Of a stretch of DNA of 64,000 bases, positions 34,813-43,461 are shown one piece after another (within the stretch, counting starts at the first letter, position 1; the number at the start of each line of letters is the position of its first letter). The stretch spans positions 106,379 to 170,378 of the forward strand of contig NZ_BMEQ01000003.1 of assembly GCF_014636775.1 (NCBI RefSeq), read 5' to 3'. The position numbers and the translations under genes were made by a program. Below the pieces are notes generated by a model that saw only the letters and a program-made list of their open reading frames with translations, had not been told where the DNA came from and searched no databases. Origin of the DNA: Kocuria dechangensis. Lineage in GTDB: Bacteria > Actinomycetota > Actinomycetes > Actinomycetales > Micrococcaceae.

Positions 34813-35898
34813 GTGAAGGCAGCTTTACTCGAATCCGCACCCGGTGAACTGGTCATCGTCGACGACGTCGAGCACGACGCCGTCGGCCCCCGCGAGGTGC
34901 TCATCAAGACCGCAGCCGCCGGCGTGTGCCACAGCGACCTGCACTACATGCAGGGGAAGTACCGCACCCGCACCCCAACCGTCGTCGGGCACGAGGCCTC
35001 CGGCGTCGTCCTCGAGGTCGGCTCCGACGTCACCTACGTCAAGCCCGGCGACCACGTCGTCACCTGCCTCAGCGTCTTCTGCGGGGTCTGCGAGTACTGC
35101 CTCTCCGGCCAGCTGGTCCTGTGCTCCAAGCGGGCCACCCGCCGGGGCCGTGGGAAGCCGCAGCGGCTCAAGCGCGGGGGCGAGGACATCAACCAGTTCC
35201 TCGACGTCTCGGCCTTCGCCGAGCGCATGCTGGTGCACGAGAACGCCGTCGCCAAGGTCGGCACCGACCTCCCGCTCGACCGTGCGGCCCTGCTCGGCTG
35301 CGCCGTCACGACCGGTCTGGGAGCGGTGATCCGTACCGCCAAGGTCGAGGCCGGTTCGACCGTCGCCGTCATCGGCTGCGGCGGCGTGGGCCTCAACGTC
35401 ATCCAGGGCGCCGCCCTCTCGGGCGCCGCCAAGATCATCGCGGTCGACCGGCTCACGGACAAGCTCGAGATGGCCAAGGGCTTCGGCGCGACCCACGTCA
35501 TCGACGCCTCCGACGCCGACGCGGTGCAGGCCGTGAAGGACATCACCGGCGACGGCGTCGACTACGCCTTCGAGGCGATCGGCCTGAAGCCGACGACCGA
35601 GCAGGCCTTCGCGATGCTCCGCCCCGGCGGCACGGCCGTCGTCGTCGGCATGATCCCCCTCGGCACCTCGATCGAGCTGCCCGGCGTCGACTTCATGTAC
35701 GAGAAGAAGCTGGTCGGCTCGCTCATGGGCTCGAACCAGTTCCGCACCGACATGCCCCGCTACGCGGAGCTCTACACCCAGGGCCGGCTCAAGCTCGACG
35801 AGCTCGTCTCCGCCCGGCTCCCCCTGGAGCAGGTCAACGAGGCGTTCGCCGAGATGGAGCGCGGCTCCGTCGCCCGCAGCGTCATCGTCTTCGACTGA
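34813..35898 (+). CDS. Zinc-dependent alcohol dehydrogenase (MDR family)
   Basis: 361 residues. Catalytic-zinc residues are in AAGVCHSDLHYM (Cys) and VVGHEASGVV (His-Glu); structural-zinc Cys are in CLSVFCGVCEYCLSGQLVLC. The Rossmann motif is VAVIGCGGVGLNVIQGA. It resembles class III-like and NDMA-linked actinobacterial ADHs. GTG 34813 is preceded by AAAGGAG at suitable spacing. Within the PHA/wax operon it could supply or remove fatty alcohols for the wax ester synthase; that link is inference. Confidence 0.85.
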   Translation: MKAALLESAPGELVIVDDVEHDAVGPREVLIKTAAAGVCHSDLHYMQGKYRTRTPTVVGHEASGVVLEVGSDVTYVKPGDHVVTCLSVFCGVCEYCLSGQLVLCSKRATRRGRGKPQRLKRGGEDINQFLDVSAFAERMLVHENAVAKVGTDLPLDRAALLGCAVTTGLGAVIRTAKVEAGSTVAVIGCGGVGLNVIQGAALSGAAKIIAVDRLTDKLEMAKGFGATHVIDASDADAVQAVKDITGDGVDYAFEAIGLKPTTEQAFAMLRPGGTAVVVGMIPLGTSIELPGVDFMYEKKLVGSLMGSNQFRTDMPRYAELYTQGRLKLDELVSARLPLEQVNEAFAEMERGSVARSVIVFD

Positions 35899-35964
35899 CG
35901 GCCGGCGGTTCCCGGCCGACAGGGCCACCAGGCACACCATCCCACTAGAGCGCAGGAGTCACCC

Positions 35965-36819
35965 ATGGCGATCATCAAACGGATCCGCTATTCCACGATG
36001 GAGGACACCTTCGTGCGGATCATGAACCTCAAGGTCCGCATCCGGCGCCAGGAGAACCCTGGCATGCCGCTGCTGCTCATCAACGGGCTGGGCGCCTGCC
36101 TCGAGGCCTGGGAACCGCTGACCCGACGCTTCCAGGGGCGGGACATCATCGCCGTCGACCACCCGGGCACCGGGCTGTCGAGCCCGCCGAACCATCTCCT
36201 CACGATGGCCGAGCTCGCCGAGTTCTACACCGCGGTGCTCGACGCCCTCGGGGTCAAGCGGGCGGACGTCCTCGGGTTCTCCTTCGGCGGCACGATCGCG
36301 CAGCAGCTGGCCAAGGACCACCCCCGCTACGTCAACTCGCTCATCCTGGCCGGCACCGCCCCCGGGGTCGGCGGCATCCCCGCAGACCCCCTCACCATCA
36401 TGACGGCGGCCAACCCGATGCGCTACTTCATCCCGCTGGTGCGCGAGATGGCGGCGCCGATCATCTACCGCGGCCGCTGCGGCCGGTACCCGCGCCTGTT
36501 CGAGGACGAGCTGTCGGGCTGGGACGCGCACCGCACGACCCTGGTCGGCGTCAGCGCCCAGATCGCGGCCTTCGCCGGGTGGTCGTCGCTCCCGTGGCTG
36601 CCGCTGATCAACAAGCCGACCCTGGTCCTCTGCGGGGAGGAGGACCCGATGGCGCCGGTGGCCAACAGCCGCCTCATCGCCTCGATCATTCCCCGCGCCG
36701 AGCTGCACGTGGTCGAGGAGGGCGGGCACCTCTTCCTGTTCGACCTGCCCGACCACGCGGCCCCCCGCATCCTCGACTTCCTCGCCCGGGTGAACGACAC
36801 CGACGTCGCCGTTGCCTGA
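35965..36819 (+). CDS. phaZ: Intracellular PHA depolymerase-like alpha/beta hydrolase
   Basis: 284 residues. MNLKVRIRRQENPGMPLLLINGLGACLEAWEPL resembles the head of medium-chain-length PHA depolymerase. The nucleophile Ser106 is in VLGFSFGGTIAQQLAKDHP, Asp227 in GEEDPMAP and His255 in EGGHLFLFD. AANPMRYFIP and APIIYRGRCGRYP are also PhaZ-like. It sits directly before phaC, the usual order in mcl-PHA loci (phaC-phaZ-phaC). Hydrolysis of stored PHA to hydroxy acids is the likely role. Confidence 0.8.
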   Translation: MAIIKRIRYSTMEDTFVRIMNLKVRIRRQENPGMPLLLINGLGACLEAWEPLTRRFQGRDIIAVDHPGTGLSSPPNHLLTMAELAEFYTAVLDALGVKRADVLGFSFGGTIAQQLAKDHPRYVNSLILAGTAPGVGGIPADPLTIMTAANPMRYFIPLVREMAAPIIYRGRCGRYPRLFEDELSGWDAHRTTLVGVSAQIAAFAGWSSLPWLPLINKPTLVLCGEEDPMAPVANSRLIASIIPRAELHVVEEGGHLFLFDLPDHAAPRILDFLARVNDTDVAVA

Positions 36820-36849
36820 GCAGGCGCACTATCTAGGAGAACCGTCCAC

Positions 36850-38529
36850 ATGAGCACCGAGACCGAACTGCCCGACGAGGAGCAGGCCCTCGAGGCCGCG
36901 GCCGACGCCGCGCTCGGCGGAGAGCTGCTGTCCACTCTCGACCCCCTCCTCCTGATGGAGTCGCTCGCGCGCACGCTGACCCCCGCCGGCCTGTTCCGGG
37001 TCAGCGCGTCCCTGGCGCAGCAGATCCCGCTCATCGCGCTGGGGCTCCAGCCCGCCGAGCTGCCGGCCAAGGACCTCCGGTTCGCCGACGCGACGTTCGG
37101 CGAGAACCAGTTCTACCGGCGCATCGCGGCGGTGTACTCGGTCTGGGAGAAGGAGATGATGGCCCTCGTCGAGGAGGGCGACGTCGACTGGCGCACGCGG
37201 GAGCGGGCACGGATGGCCATGTCGGCGATCACGACCGCCCTCGCCCCCACCAACACGCTGCCCGGCAATCCGGAGGCGCTCAGGCTCGCCGTCTCGACGG
37301 GCGGGATGTCCCTGGTCAGCGGCCTGATGAACTTCGTCCGGGACCTGACCACGAACCGCGGCTACCCCGCCCAGGTCGACAAGAGCGCGTTCGAGGTGGG
37401 CCGCAACCTCGCCGTCACCCCCGGCTGGGTCGTGCACCGCACCGAGATGTTCGAGCTCATCCACTACACCCCGACCGAGGCCCAGGTGGGATCGGTGCCG
37501 ATGCTGCTGCTTCCGCCGCCGGTCAACAAGTACTACTTCTGGGACCTCGCGCCGGGCCGGAGCATGATCGAGTACGCCGTGGGCCGCGGCGTGGACATGT
37601 GGACCATCGTCTGGCGCGACCCCCGGGAGGACAACGGGGACTGGGGCGTCGAGTCCTACCTCACGGCGTGCCGGGAGGCCGTCGACGTCGTCCTCGAGGT
37701 GACCGGCAGCGACGACCTCCACATGTTCGGCGACTGCTCCGGTGGCATGCTCCTCACGATGCTCCTCGCCCACCAGGCGGCGATCGGCGAGCGGCGGATC
37801 CGCACCGGGACGATGGGCGTCACGGTAGCCGACTTCGGGGAGCCCGGCGGCATCGGCGCGACCGCGTCGGACCGTGGCCTGGAGAAGGTCCGCGAGCGCG
37901 CCGAGAAGAAGGAGGTCATCAGCGCCGACGACATCGCCAAGACCTTCGCGTGGATGCGGCCCAACGACCTCGTCTGGCGCTACCTCGTCGACGAGTGGCT
38001 CCTCGGCAAGAAGCCGCCGGTCTTCGACATCATGTACTGGAACTCGGACGGGCAGGGCATGCCGGCGCAGTTCGCCTACGACATGACCCGGATGTCCCTG
38101 GACAACAGCCTGATCCGGCCCGGTGGGATGACCGTGCTGGGGACGCCGCTCGACCTGGGGGCGGTCGACGTCGACACGTACCACGTCGCCGGGCTCACCG
38201 ACCACATCTCGCCGTGGAAGGGCTGCTACGCCGGCGCCCGGGCGATCGGCGGGGACGCGACCTTCGTCCTGACCCCCACCGGGCACGTCCAGTCCATCAT
38301 CTATCCGATGGGCAAGCGCCGGGCGGCCTTCTGGAGCGGCCCGAAGGTCGACGTCGAGGCCGAGGCGTGGCACGCCGCCGCCCAGCGCACCGACGACTCC
38401 TGGTGGGAGCACTGGGTGGACTGGGTCCTCGAGCGCAGCGACGGCACCCGGGAGGCCCCCGCGGAGCCGGGGAACAGCAAGTACCAGCCGATCGTGCCCG
38501 CACCGGGCCGCTACGTCCATGGAGAGTGA
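36850..38529 (+). CDS. phaC: Class II-like polyhydroxyalkanoate synthase
   Basis: 559 residues, the usual length of class I/II synthases. The lipase-like box is FGDCSGGMLL with Cys296; Asp451 is in AGLTDHISPWKGC and His479 in TPTGHVQSIIYP, a full triad. YYFWDLAPGRSMIEYAVGRG and FDIMYWNSDGQGMP are further PhaC signatures. The box with GxCSGG and the triad spacing resemble Pseudomonas class II (medium-chain) enzymes. It acts at the granule surface on (R)-3-hydroxyacyl-CoA. It lies between phaZ and a wax ester synthase gene that overlaps its end. Confidence 0.88.
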   Translation: MSTETELPDEEQALEAAADAALGGELLSTLDPLLLMESLARTLTPAGLFRVSASLAQQIPLIALGLQPAELPAKDLRFADATFGENQFYRRIAAVYSVWEKEMMALVEEGDVDWRTRERARMAMSAITTALAPTNTLPGNPEALRLAVSTGGMSLVSGLMNFVRDLTTNRGYPAQVDKSAFEVGRNLAVTPGWVVHRTEMFELIHYTPTEAQVGSVPMLLLPPPVNKYYFWDLAPGRSMIEYAVGRGVDMWTIVWRDPREDNGDWGVESYLTACREAVDVVLEVTGSDDLHMFGDCSGGMLLTMLLAHQAAIGERRIRTGTMGVTVADFGEPGGIGATASDRGLEKVRERAEKKEVISADDIAKTFAWMRPNDLVWRYLVDEWLLGKKPPVFDIMYWNSDGQGMPAQFAYDMTRMSLDNSLIRPGGMTVLGTPLDLGAVDVDTYHVAGLTDHISPWKGCYAGARAIGGDATFVLTPTGHVQSIIYPMGKRRAAFWSGPKVDVEAEAWHAAAQRTDDSWWEHWVDWVLERSDGTREAPAEPGNSKYQPIVPAPGRYVHGE

Positions 38530-38536
38530 GCACACT

Positions 38537-39898
38537 GTGGATCGTTTGACCGTCATGGACGCCTCGTTCGTCTACAGCGAGGACGGACTGAGCCACAACG
38601 ACGTCAGCATGGTCCTCATCTTCGACGGGCCCGCGCCGACCCGCGTGGAGATCATGCAGGCCATCGCCGACCGCATCGCCCTCGTGCCGCGCTTCCGCCA
38701 GAAGATCCGCCACCTGCCCTTCGCCGTGGGTCTGCCGGTGTGGGTCGACGACGTCTCCTTCGACATCGACCGGCACGTCAAGGTCCGTCCCGCCCAGGCG
38801 GCCGAGGACCCGGTCGGCCAGGCGGTCTCGCGCATCATGTCGGTCCCCATGGACATGACCATCCCGCTGTGGCAGGTGCACCTCGTCCCCGGCCTGCCCG
38901 ACGACCGCTGGCTGCTCGTCGTGCGGATGCACCACGCGATGGTGGACGGCGTGAACTCCACCGAGATCGTCCGGCTGCTCCTCAGCCCCGATCCCGAGGG
39001 CGAACCGCCCGTGCTCGACAACTGGGTGCCCAAGCCGGACGTGCCCGACCACGTCCTGCTCCAGCGCCACGCGCAGGACGCCTGGAGCGACTCCGTCAAG
39101 GCGTGGAACGACCTGGTGCAAGGCAACGTCCAGTGGCCCACCGTGCCCGAGACGTTCGACCCGAGCCCCTTCATGCAGTCGGGGATCCCGGTCAACCCGG
39201 TGGTGATGAACGGGCCGATCGGGACCGGGCGGCACTACGGGATGGGCTCCGTGCCCCTGTCGACGCTCAAGGAGATCCGGGCAGGGCTGGGCGGCACCAT
39301 CAACGACGTGGTCCTCGCCGCGTGCGGCTACGGCTACGGCAAGGCGCTGCACGAGAACGTCGACGCCGAGGTGCAGGGCCGCACGATGCGCACCATGGTG
39401 CCCGTGTCGCTCAACAGCAACCGGGACGTCGTGGGCGGCAACGAGATCGGCGCGATGGTCGTGGAGATCCCCCTCGGGGACATGCCCGCGGTCGACCGCC
39501 TCGCGCGCATCCACGAGCAGACGGGCGCCTTCAAGTCCCTGAAGGACGCCATGCCGGCCGACGCCATCAACCCCGGGTCGAGCCTGATGAGTCCCATGAT
39601 CCTCATGCTCGGCACCCGGATGGCGGCGAGCGCGCCGACCTTCGTCAACACGGTCATCACCAACGTCCCGGGGCCGCAGACCCCGCTCTACCTCCTGGGC
39701 CGCAAGATGCACCGGCTCGGGGCGTGCATCGCGCTGTGGGCGCCGCTGCGCATCGCGATCTCCGTGATGTCCTACGACGGCATGGCGACGATCAACGTGG
39801 TGACCGACGAGGGCACCTTCCCGACGGTCACCCCCCTCCTGGACGCGATCCAGGAAGGCTTCGACGACCTGCTCGCCGCGGCCCGCGCGGCCGCCTGA
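38537..39898 (+). CDS. Wax ester synthase / diacylglycerol acyltransferase
   Basis: 453 residues starting at GTG 38537, opening VDRLTVMDASFVYSEDG as in the family. An ATG at 38519, inside the phaC end, is an alternative. The acyltransferase motif HHAMVDG is at about 132-138 in VVRMHHAMVDGVNSTEIVRLL. The C-terminal half has TINDVVLAACGYGYGKAL and NVPGPQTPLYLLGRKM, both typical. It esterifies acyl-CoA with alcohols or diacylglycerol. Its place directly after phaC links neutral-lipid and PHA storage in one transcript. Confidence 0.9.
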   Translation: MDRLTVMDASFVYSEDGLSHNDVSMVLIFDGPAPTRVEIMQAIADRIALVPRFRQKIRHLPFAVGLPVWVDDVSFDIDRHVKVRPAQAAEDPVGQAVSRIMSVPMDMTIPLWQVHLVPGLPDDRWLLVVRMHHAMVDGVNSTEIVRLLLSPDPEGEPPVLDNWVPKPDVPDHVLLQRHAQDAWSDSVKAWNDLVQGNVQWPTVPETFDPSPFMQSGIPVNPVVMNGPIGTGRHYGMGSVPLSTLKEIRAGLGGTINDVVLAACGYGYGKALHENVDAEVQGRTMRTMVPVSLNSNRDVVGGNEIGAMVVEIPLGDMPAVDRLARIHEQTGAFKSLKDAMPADAINPGSSLMSPMILMLGTRMAASAPTFVNTVITNVPGPQTPLYLLGRKMHRLGACIALWAPLRIAISVMSYDGMATINVVTDEGTFPTVTPLLDAIQEGFDDLLAAARAAA

Positions 39899-39918
39899 CG
39901 CACCACCTGACAGAAGCA

Positions 39919-39951
39919 CCGGTCCGCGCGGCACGAACGGGCGCGGACCGG
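39919..39951 (+). terminator. Internal hairpin between WS/DGAT and second paaZ
   Basis: Perfect 11-bp arms CCGGTCCGCGC/GCGCGGACCGG with an 11-nt loop. It may end or weaken the phaC transcript before paaZ2. Confidence 0.6.
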
Positions 39952-39981
39952 CCTGACTGCCCACGGGCGGATTGGACGGAC

Positions 39982-42021
39982 ATGACACACAGGGTCAGCA
40001 GCTATGTGGCAGGACAGTGGCACACCCCCACGGGAGAGAACGGACTGAGGGTGACGGACCCGACGAACGGGGAGGTCATCGCGCTGGTGAACGCCGAGGA
40101 CGTCGACGTCGACGCCGCGGTCACCACGGCGCGCACCGAGGGCGGGCCCGCGCTGCGGGCGATGACCTTCCACGAGCGGGCGCTCCTGCTCAAGAAGCTC
40201 GCGAAGCACCTCGCCGCGCAGGCCGACGAGCTCGTGGGCGGATACACCCGCTCGGGCGTGACGGTCGCCGACGCGCGCATCGACGTCGACGGCGGCACCC
40301 AGGTGCTCGCGGCGTACGCCAGGATCGGCCTCAAGGAGTTCCCGGCCGACAACGTCCTGGTGGAGGACGAGGCCCAGCCGCTCATCGGCAATCCGAACTT
40401 CGTGGGCCAGATCATCTACACCTCGCGGCCCGGTGTCGCCCTGCACATCAACGCCTTCAACTTCCCCATGTGGGGCATGCTCGAGAAGCTCGCGACGAGC
40501 TTCCTGGCCGGGATGCCGTCCATCATCAAGCCGGCGTCGCAGACGTCCCACCTCGCGGAGGCGGTGTTCCGGCGCATCGTCGAGTCGGGGATCCTGCCCG
40601 AGGGCACGGTCCAGTTCATTGCCGGCCACCCCCGGGGCCTGCTCGACGGCCTGGGGGTCGGTGACCACATCGCGGTGACCGGTTCGGCGCGGACGGCTGC
40701 GACGCTGCGCACCCACCCTGCGGTGGCCGAGCGCGGCGCCGTGCTCAACGCCGAGGCCGACTCGGTCAACGCGACGATCCTGGGCACGGACGCCGGCCGG
40801 GGCACCGACGAGTTCGCGCTCTTCGCCAAGAGCATCGTGCGCGAGATGACCTCAAGGAGCGGGCAGAAGTGCACGGCGATCCGGCGGGTCCTGGTGCCCT
40901 CCCAGCACGTCGACGCCGTCGTGGAGGAGCTCACCGCCCGGCTCGGCAAGGTCGTCGTGGGCGACCCCCGCACCGAGGGCGTGCACATGGGGCCGCTGGT
41001 CAGCGCCACGCAGCGTGCCGACGTCGCGGCGGCCGTGCGGGAGCTGAGCGGGGGAGCGCGGATCGTGGTCGGGGGGCCGGATGCGCCGGCCGCGCCCGAG
41101 GGCGCGGCCGAGGAGAACGGCTTCTTCGCCCCCACGCTCCTGGTGGCCACCGATCGGCGGCACCCGGCGGTGCACGGTGTCGAGGCCTTCGGGCCCGTCG
41201 CCACGGTCATCCCGTTCGACAGCCCGCAGGAGGCCGCCGAGCTCGCGGCCCTGGGCGAGGGCAGCCTCGTGGCGTCGGTGGTCAGCAACGACGGCGGCTT
41301 CATCCGCGACGTCGTCCGTTCGATCGCGCCGTGGCACGGCCGGGTGCTGGTGCTGAACCGGGAGATCGCCCGGGGCGCGACGCCGCACGGCGCCGTGCTG
41401 CCGCAGCTCATCCACGGCGGCCCGGGCCGGGCCGGCGGCGGTGAGGAGCTCGGCGGCAAGCGGGGCGTGCTCCACCTCATGCAGGCGACGAGCGTTGCCT
41501 CGTCGGCGAACATGAACGTCGCGCTCACCGATCGGTGGAACCCCGGGGCGGACCAGCTCGACCCCGGAGTCCACCCCTTCCGGCTCTACCTCGAGGACCT
41601 GCGCCTGGGCGACACCCTGCACACCGGCCGCCGGACGATGACCGAGGAGGACGTCCAGCACTTCGCGGAGTTCACCGGTGACACCTTCTACGCCCACGTC
41701 AACGAGGAGGCCGCGGCGGCGAGCCCGATCTTCGAGGGACGGGTCGCGCACGGGTACTTCATCCTCGCGGCCGCGGCGGGACTGTTCGTGGACCCCGAGC
41801 CGGGGCCGGTCCTGGCGAACTTCGGCCTGGAGAACCTCCGGTTCGTCCAGCCCGTCTACTTCGGCGACGAGATCAAGCTGCGGCTGACGGCCAAGCACAA
41901 GAGCATGCGCGCCGGCACCGGGTGGGGCGAGGTCACGTGGAACGTCGAGGTCACCAACCAGCGCGACGAGATCGTGGCGACCTACGACCTGCTGACCATC
42001 AACGCCTCGAAGAACGCCTGA
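39982..42021 (+). CDS. paaZ: Second PaaZ-type ALDH/MaoC fusion
   Basis: 679 residues with the same two-domain design as paaZ. The ALDH part has HINAFNFPMWGMLEKLATSF and catalytic Cys297 in SGQKCTAIRRVLV. The MaoC part has VQHFAEFTGDTFYAHVNEEAAAASPIF and VAHGYFILAAAAGLFV. Both halves keep key residues, so it should be active. MaoC domains are relatives of PhaJ, the (R)-specific enoyl-CoA hydratase that feeds PHA synthase, so beside phaC it may do more than ring cleavage. It has its own upstream hairpin and a downstream terminator. Confidence 0.9.
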   Translation: MTHRVSSYVAGQWHTPTGENGLRVTDPTNGEVIALVNAEDVDVDAAVTTARTEGGPALRAMTFHERALLLKKLAKHLAAQADELVGGYTRSGVTVADARIDVDGGTQVLAAYARIGLKEFPADNVLVEDEAQPLIGNPNFVGQIIYTSRPGVALHINAFNFPMWGMLEKLATSFLAGMPSIIKPASQTSHLAEAVFRRIVESGILPEGTVQFIAGHPRGLLDGLGVGDHIAVTGSARTAATLRTHPAVAERGAVLNAEADSVNATILGTDAGRGTDEFALFAKSIVREMTSRSGQKCTAIRRVLVPSQHVDAVVEELTARLGKVVVGDPRTEGVHMGPLVSATQRADVAAAVRELSGGARIVVGGPDAPAAPEGAAEENGFFAPTLLVATDRRHPAVHGVEAFGPVATVIPFDSPQEAAELAALGEGSLVASVVSNDGGFIRDVVRSIAPWHGRVLVLNREIARGATPHGAVLPQLIHGGPGRAGGGEELGGKRGVLHLMQATSVASSANMNVALTDRWNPGADQLDPGVHPFRLYLEDLRLGDTLHTGRRTMTEEDVQHFAEFTGDTFYAHVNEEAAAASPIFEGRVAHGYFILAAAAGLFVDPEPGPVLANFGLENLRFVQPVYFGDEIKLRLTAKHKSMRAGTGWGEVTWNVEVTNQRDEIVATYDLLTINASKNA

Positions 42022-42027
42022 GTCCCT

Positions 42028-42057
42028 CCCGGGGCGGGTCGGCGGACCCGTCCCGGG
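42028..42057 (+). terminator. Terminator after second paaZ
   Basis: 13-bp arms CCCGGGGCGGGTC/GACCCGTCCCGGG with one G-U pair and a 4-nt loop, just after the stop. Confidence 0.75.
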
Positions 42058-42093
42058 AACCGCGCACCCTGCGCAGATCGGCCGATCTGATGG

Positions 42094-42128
42094 TTGACAT
42101 ACTGAACAGCAGTTCAATATACTGAACA
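42094..42128 (+). promoter_or_regulatory. Strong promoter with overlapping operator, first phasin gene
   Basis: TTGACA (42094-42099), 18 bp, then TATACT (42118-42123) is near consensus. TACTGAACA occurs at 42100-42108 and 42120-42128, exactly 20 bp apart, one in the spacer and one over the -10. TGAACAGCAGTTCA (42103-42116) is an inverted pair. This differs from the PaaR-type sites and may be read by the XRE regulator encoded just downstream. Confidence 0.7.
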
Positions 42129-42165
42129 TGTAACGCGGCACCACCCCACTCGAAGGAGATCCACC

Positions 42166-42468
42166 ATGAGCATTCCCAACGTTCCCGGCACCCCCCAGGA
42201 AGCCGTCCAGGCCATGCAGGCTCAGGCTCTCGAGGCGATCCGCAACGGTCAGGCCGCCACTCTCGAGGCCATCAAGCGCTGGAACGAGGGCATGACCCAG
42301 TTCTCCGCCGGCATGCCTGCCACTCCCGAGGTCCCCGAGGAGGTCCGCAGCGCCTTCGGCGAGCCGGAGCAGATCGTGGACTCCGTCTACGACTTCGCCT
42401 CCCAGCTGCTCGAGCTCAACAAGCAGTTCGTGCACCAGCTGCTCGAGGCCTCGACCCCCAAGAAGTAG
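42166..42468 (+). CDS. Phasin-like granule protein 1
   Basis: 100 residues, mainly amphipathic helix: EAVQAMQAQALEAIRNGQAATLEAIKRWNEG, then GEPEQIVDSVYDFASQLLELNKQFVHQLLEA. The pattern SVYDFASQLLExNKxF is typical of small phasins that coat PHA granules. It has a strong RBS (AAGGAGA) and a near-consensus promoter, as expected for an abundant coat protein. Phasin 3 has the related [20 protein letters not shown]. Confidence 0.8.
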   Translation: MSIPNVPGTPQEAVQAMQAQALEAIRNGQAATLEAIKRWNEGMTQFSAGMPATPEVPEEVRSAFGEPEQIVDSVYDFASQLLELNKQFVHQLLEASTPKK

Positions 42469-42497
42469 TTCTCGGCCTTCCCAGCCCTTTTCCGCCC

Positions 42498-42529
42498 GGA
42501 GCCGCATCCCGAGATCGGGGTGCGGCTCC
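42498..42529 (+). terminator. Hairpin between phasin 1 and the XRE gene
   Basis: GGAGCCGCATCCCGA (42498-42512) pairs with TCGGGGTGCGGCTCC (42515-42529) except for one G-U pair. It may limit read-through from the strong phasin promoter into the regulator gene. Confidence 0.6.
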
Positions 42530-42573
42530 CGGCATCGTGCACGGCGCGGTGCCGTGAAGAAGAGAATGAGCCC

Positions 42574-42951
42574 ATGAGCGACCCCGAAGCACCCGCATCA
42601 CCCCATCCCTGGGAGCAGCAACGACAGGCGATGGGGGCGTTCATCCGTCACCAGCGCGAGCTCGCCAACATGTCGCTGCGGCAGCTGTCCCAGGTGACGC
42701 GGATCTCCAACGCGTACCTCTCGCAGATCGAGCGGGGGATGCACGACCCGACCGTGCGGGTCCTGTTGCAGATCGGTGACGCCCTGCACCTCTCGCTCGA
42801 GGAGATGCTCCAGAAGGCGGAGGAGACCCAGGGCGCCGAGGACTCCGTGCTCTCCGTCGAGGCCGCCATCGCGGCGGACACCGTGCTCACGACCGAGGAG
42901 AAGAAGGCGCTCCTCGCGGTCTACCGCACCTACGTCAGCGCGCACGCCTGA
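42574..42951 (+). CDS. XRE-family regulator of the phasin region
   Basis: 125 residues. The HTH_3 domain is about residues 20-78: GAFIRHQRELANMSLRQLSQVTRISNAYLSQIERG, followed by VLLQIGDALHLSLEEML. The C-terminal 45 residues form a short acidic helix region without a ligand domain. It lies between two phasin genes, so by analogy with PhaR/PhaQ-type autoregulated repressors it may sense granule surface or phasin demand. AAGAAGAG serves as a weak RBS. Confidence 0.8.
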   Translation: MSDPEAPASPHPWEQQRQAMGAFIRHQRELANMSLRQLSQVTRISNAYLSQIERGMHDPTVRVLLQIGDALHLSLEEMLQKAEETQGAEDSVLSVEAAIAADTVLTTEEKKALLAVYRTYVSAHA

Positions 42952-43011
42952 CCTGCGACGCATTGTCCGGATCTGGTTGTCCCAGTGGACAGTGACGCGT
43001 ATCGTCAATGA

Positions 43012-43027
43012 CTGAACGGTCGGTCAC
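43012..43027. promoter_or_regulatory. PaaR-type operator before second phasin
   Basis: CTGAACGGTCGGTCAC, 84-99 bp before the phasin 2 start, matches the shared consensus in reverse orientation. Confidence 0.7.
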
Positions 43028-43110
43028 TTTATCGGCTCGGCGACGACGCCGGCAGGCCCCCCTCGGCGATCGGTCGGCCCTTCTTCCCGACAGAAACAGG
43101 AGTCACAGCC

Positions 43111-43425
43111 ATGGTGCTCACCTTCGAGGACTTGGTCCGCAGTTCCACCGATCAGATGCTCACCGTCCTGACCAGCTGGCAGCAGGGCACGATGGAGGCG
43201 TACGCCGCCTGGATGAAGTCGATCGCCCCGCTCATCCCGGACCTGAATCTCTACCACGAGATGCCGACCGCCGTGCAGGACCTCCTCGGCGACCCCGAGA
43301 AGATCATCGACGACCTCTATCAGTTCGCGATCGCGGTCCTGAGTCTGCAGCACGAGTTCGTGAAGGAAGTCTTCCGCTCCTCCTTCATCGCCCCCCTCAC
43401 CCCCTACGTGCCGAACCAGGTCTGA
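43111..43425 (+). CDS. Phasin-like granule protein 2
   Basis: 104 residues, helical and amphipathic: TFEDLVRSSTDQMLTVLTSWQQGTMEAYAAWMKSI, then GDPEKIIDDLYQFAIAVLSLQHEFVKEVFRSS. The second half aligns by eye with phasin 1 (GEPEQIVDSVYDFASQLLELNKQFVHQLLE), so both are one family. CAGGAG lies 9 nt before the ATG. Its promoter region carries a PaaR-type site, unlike phasin 1. Confidence 0.75.
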   Translation: MVLTFEDLVRSSTDQMLTVLTSWQQGTMEAYAAWMKSIAPLIPDLNLYHEMPTAVQDLLGDPEKIIDDLYQFAIAVLSLQHEFVKEVFRSSFIAPLTPYVPNQV

Positions 43426-43461
43426 CCGACCCGGTTCTTCCCGCACGGTTCATGACGTGCA

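Noticed and set aside
38740..39981. Long open extension in front of paaZ2
   Set aside because: The frame is open but overlaps WS/DGAT out of frame and reads as Arg/Pro-rich noise. ALDH homology starts at ATG 39982.
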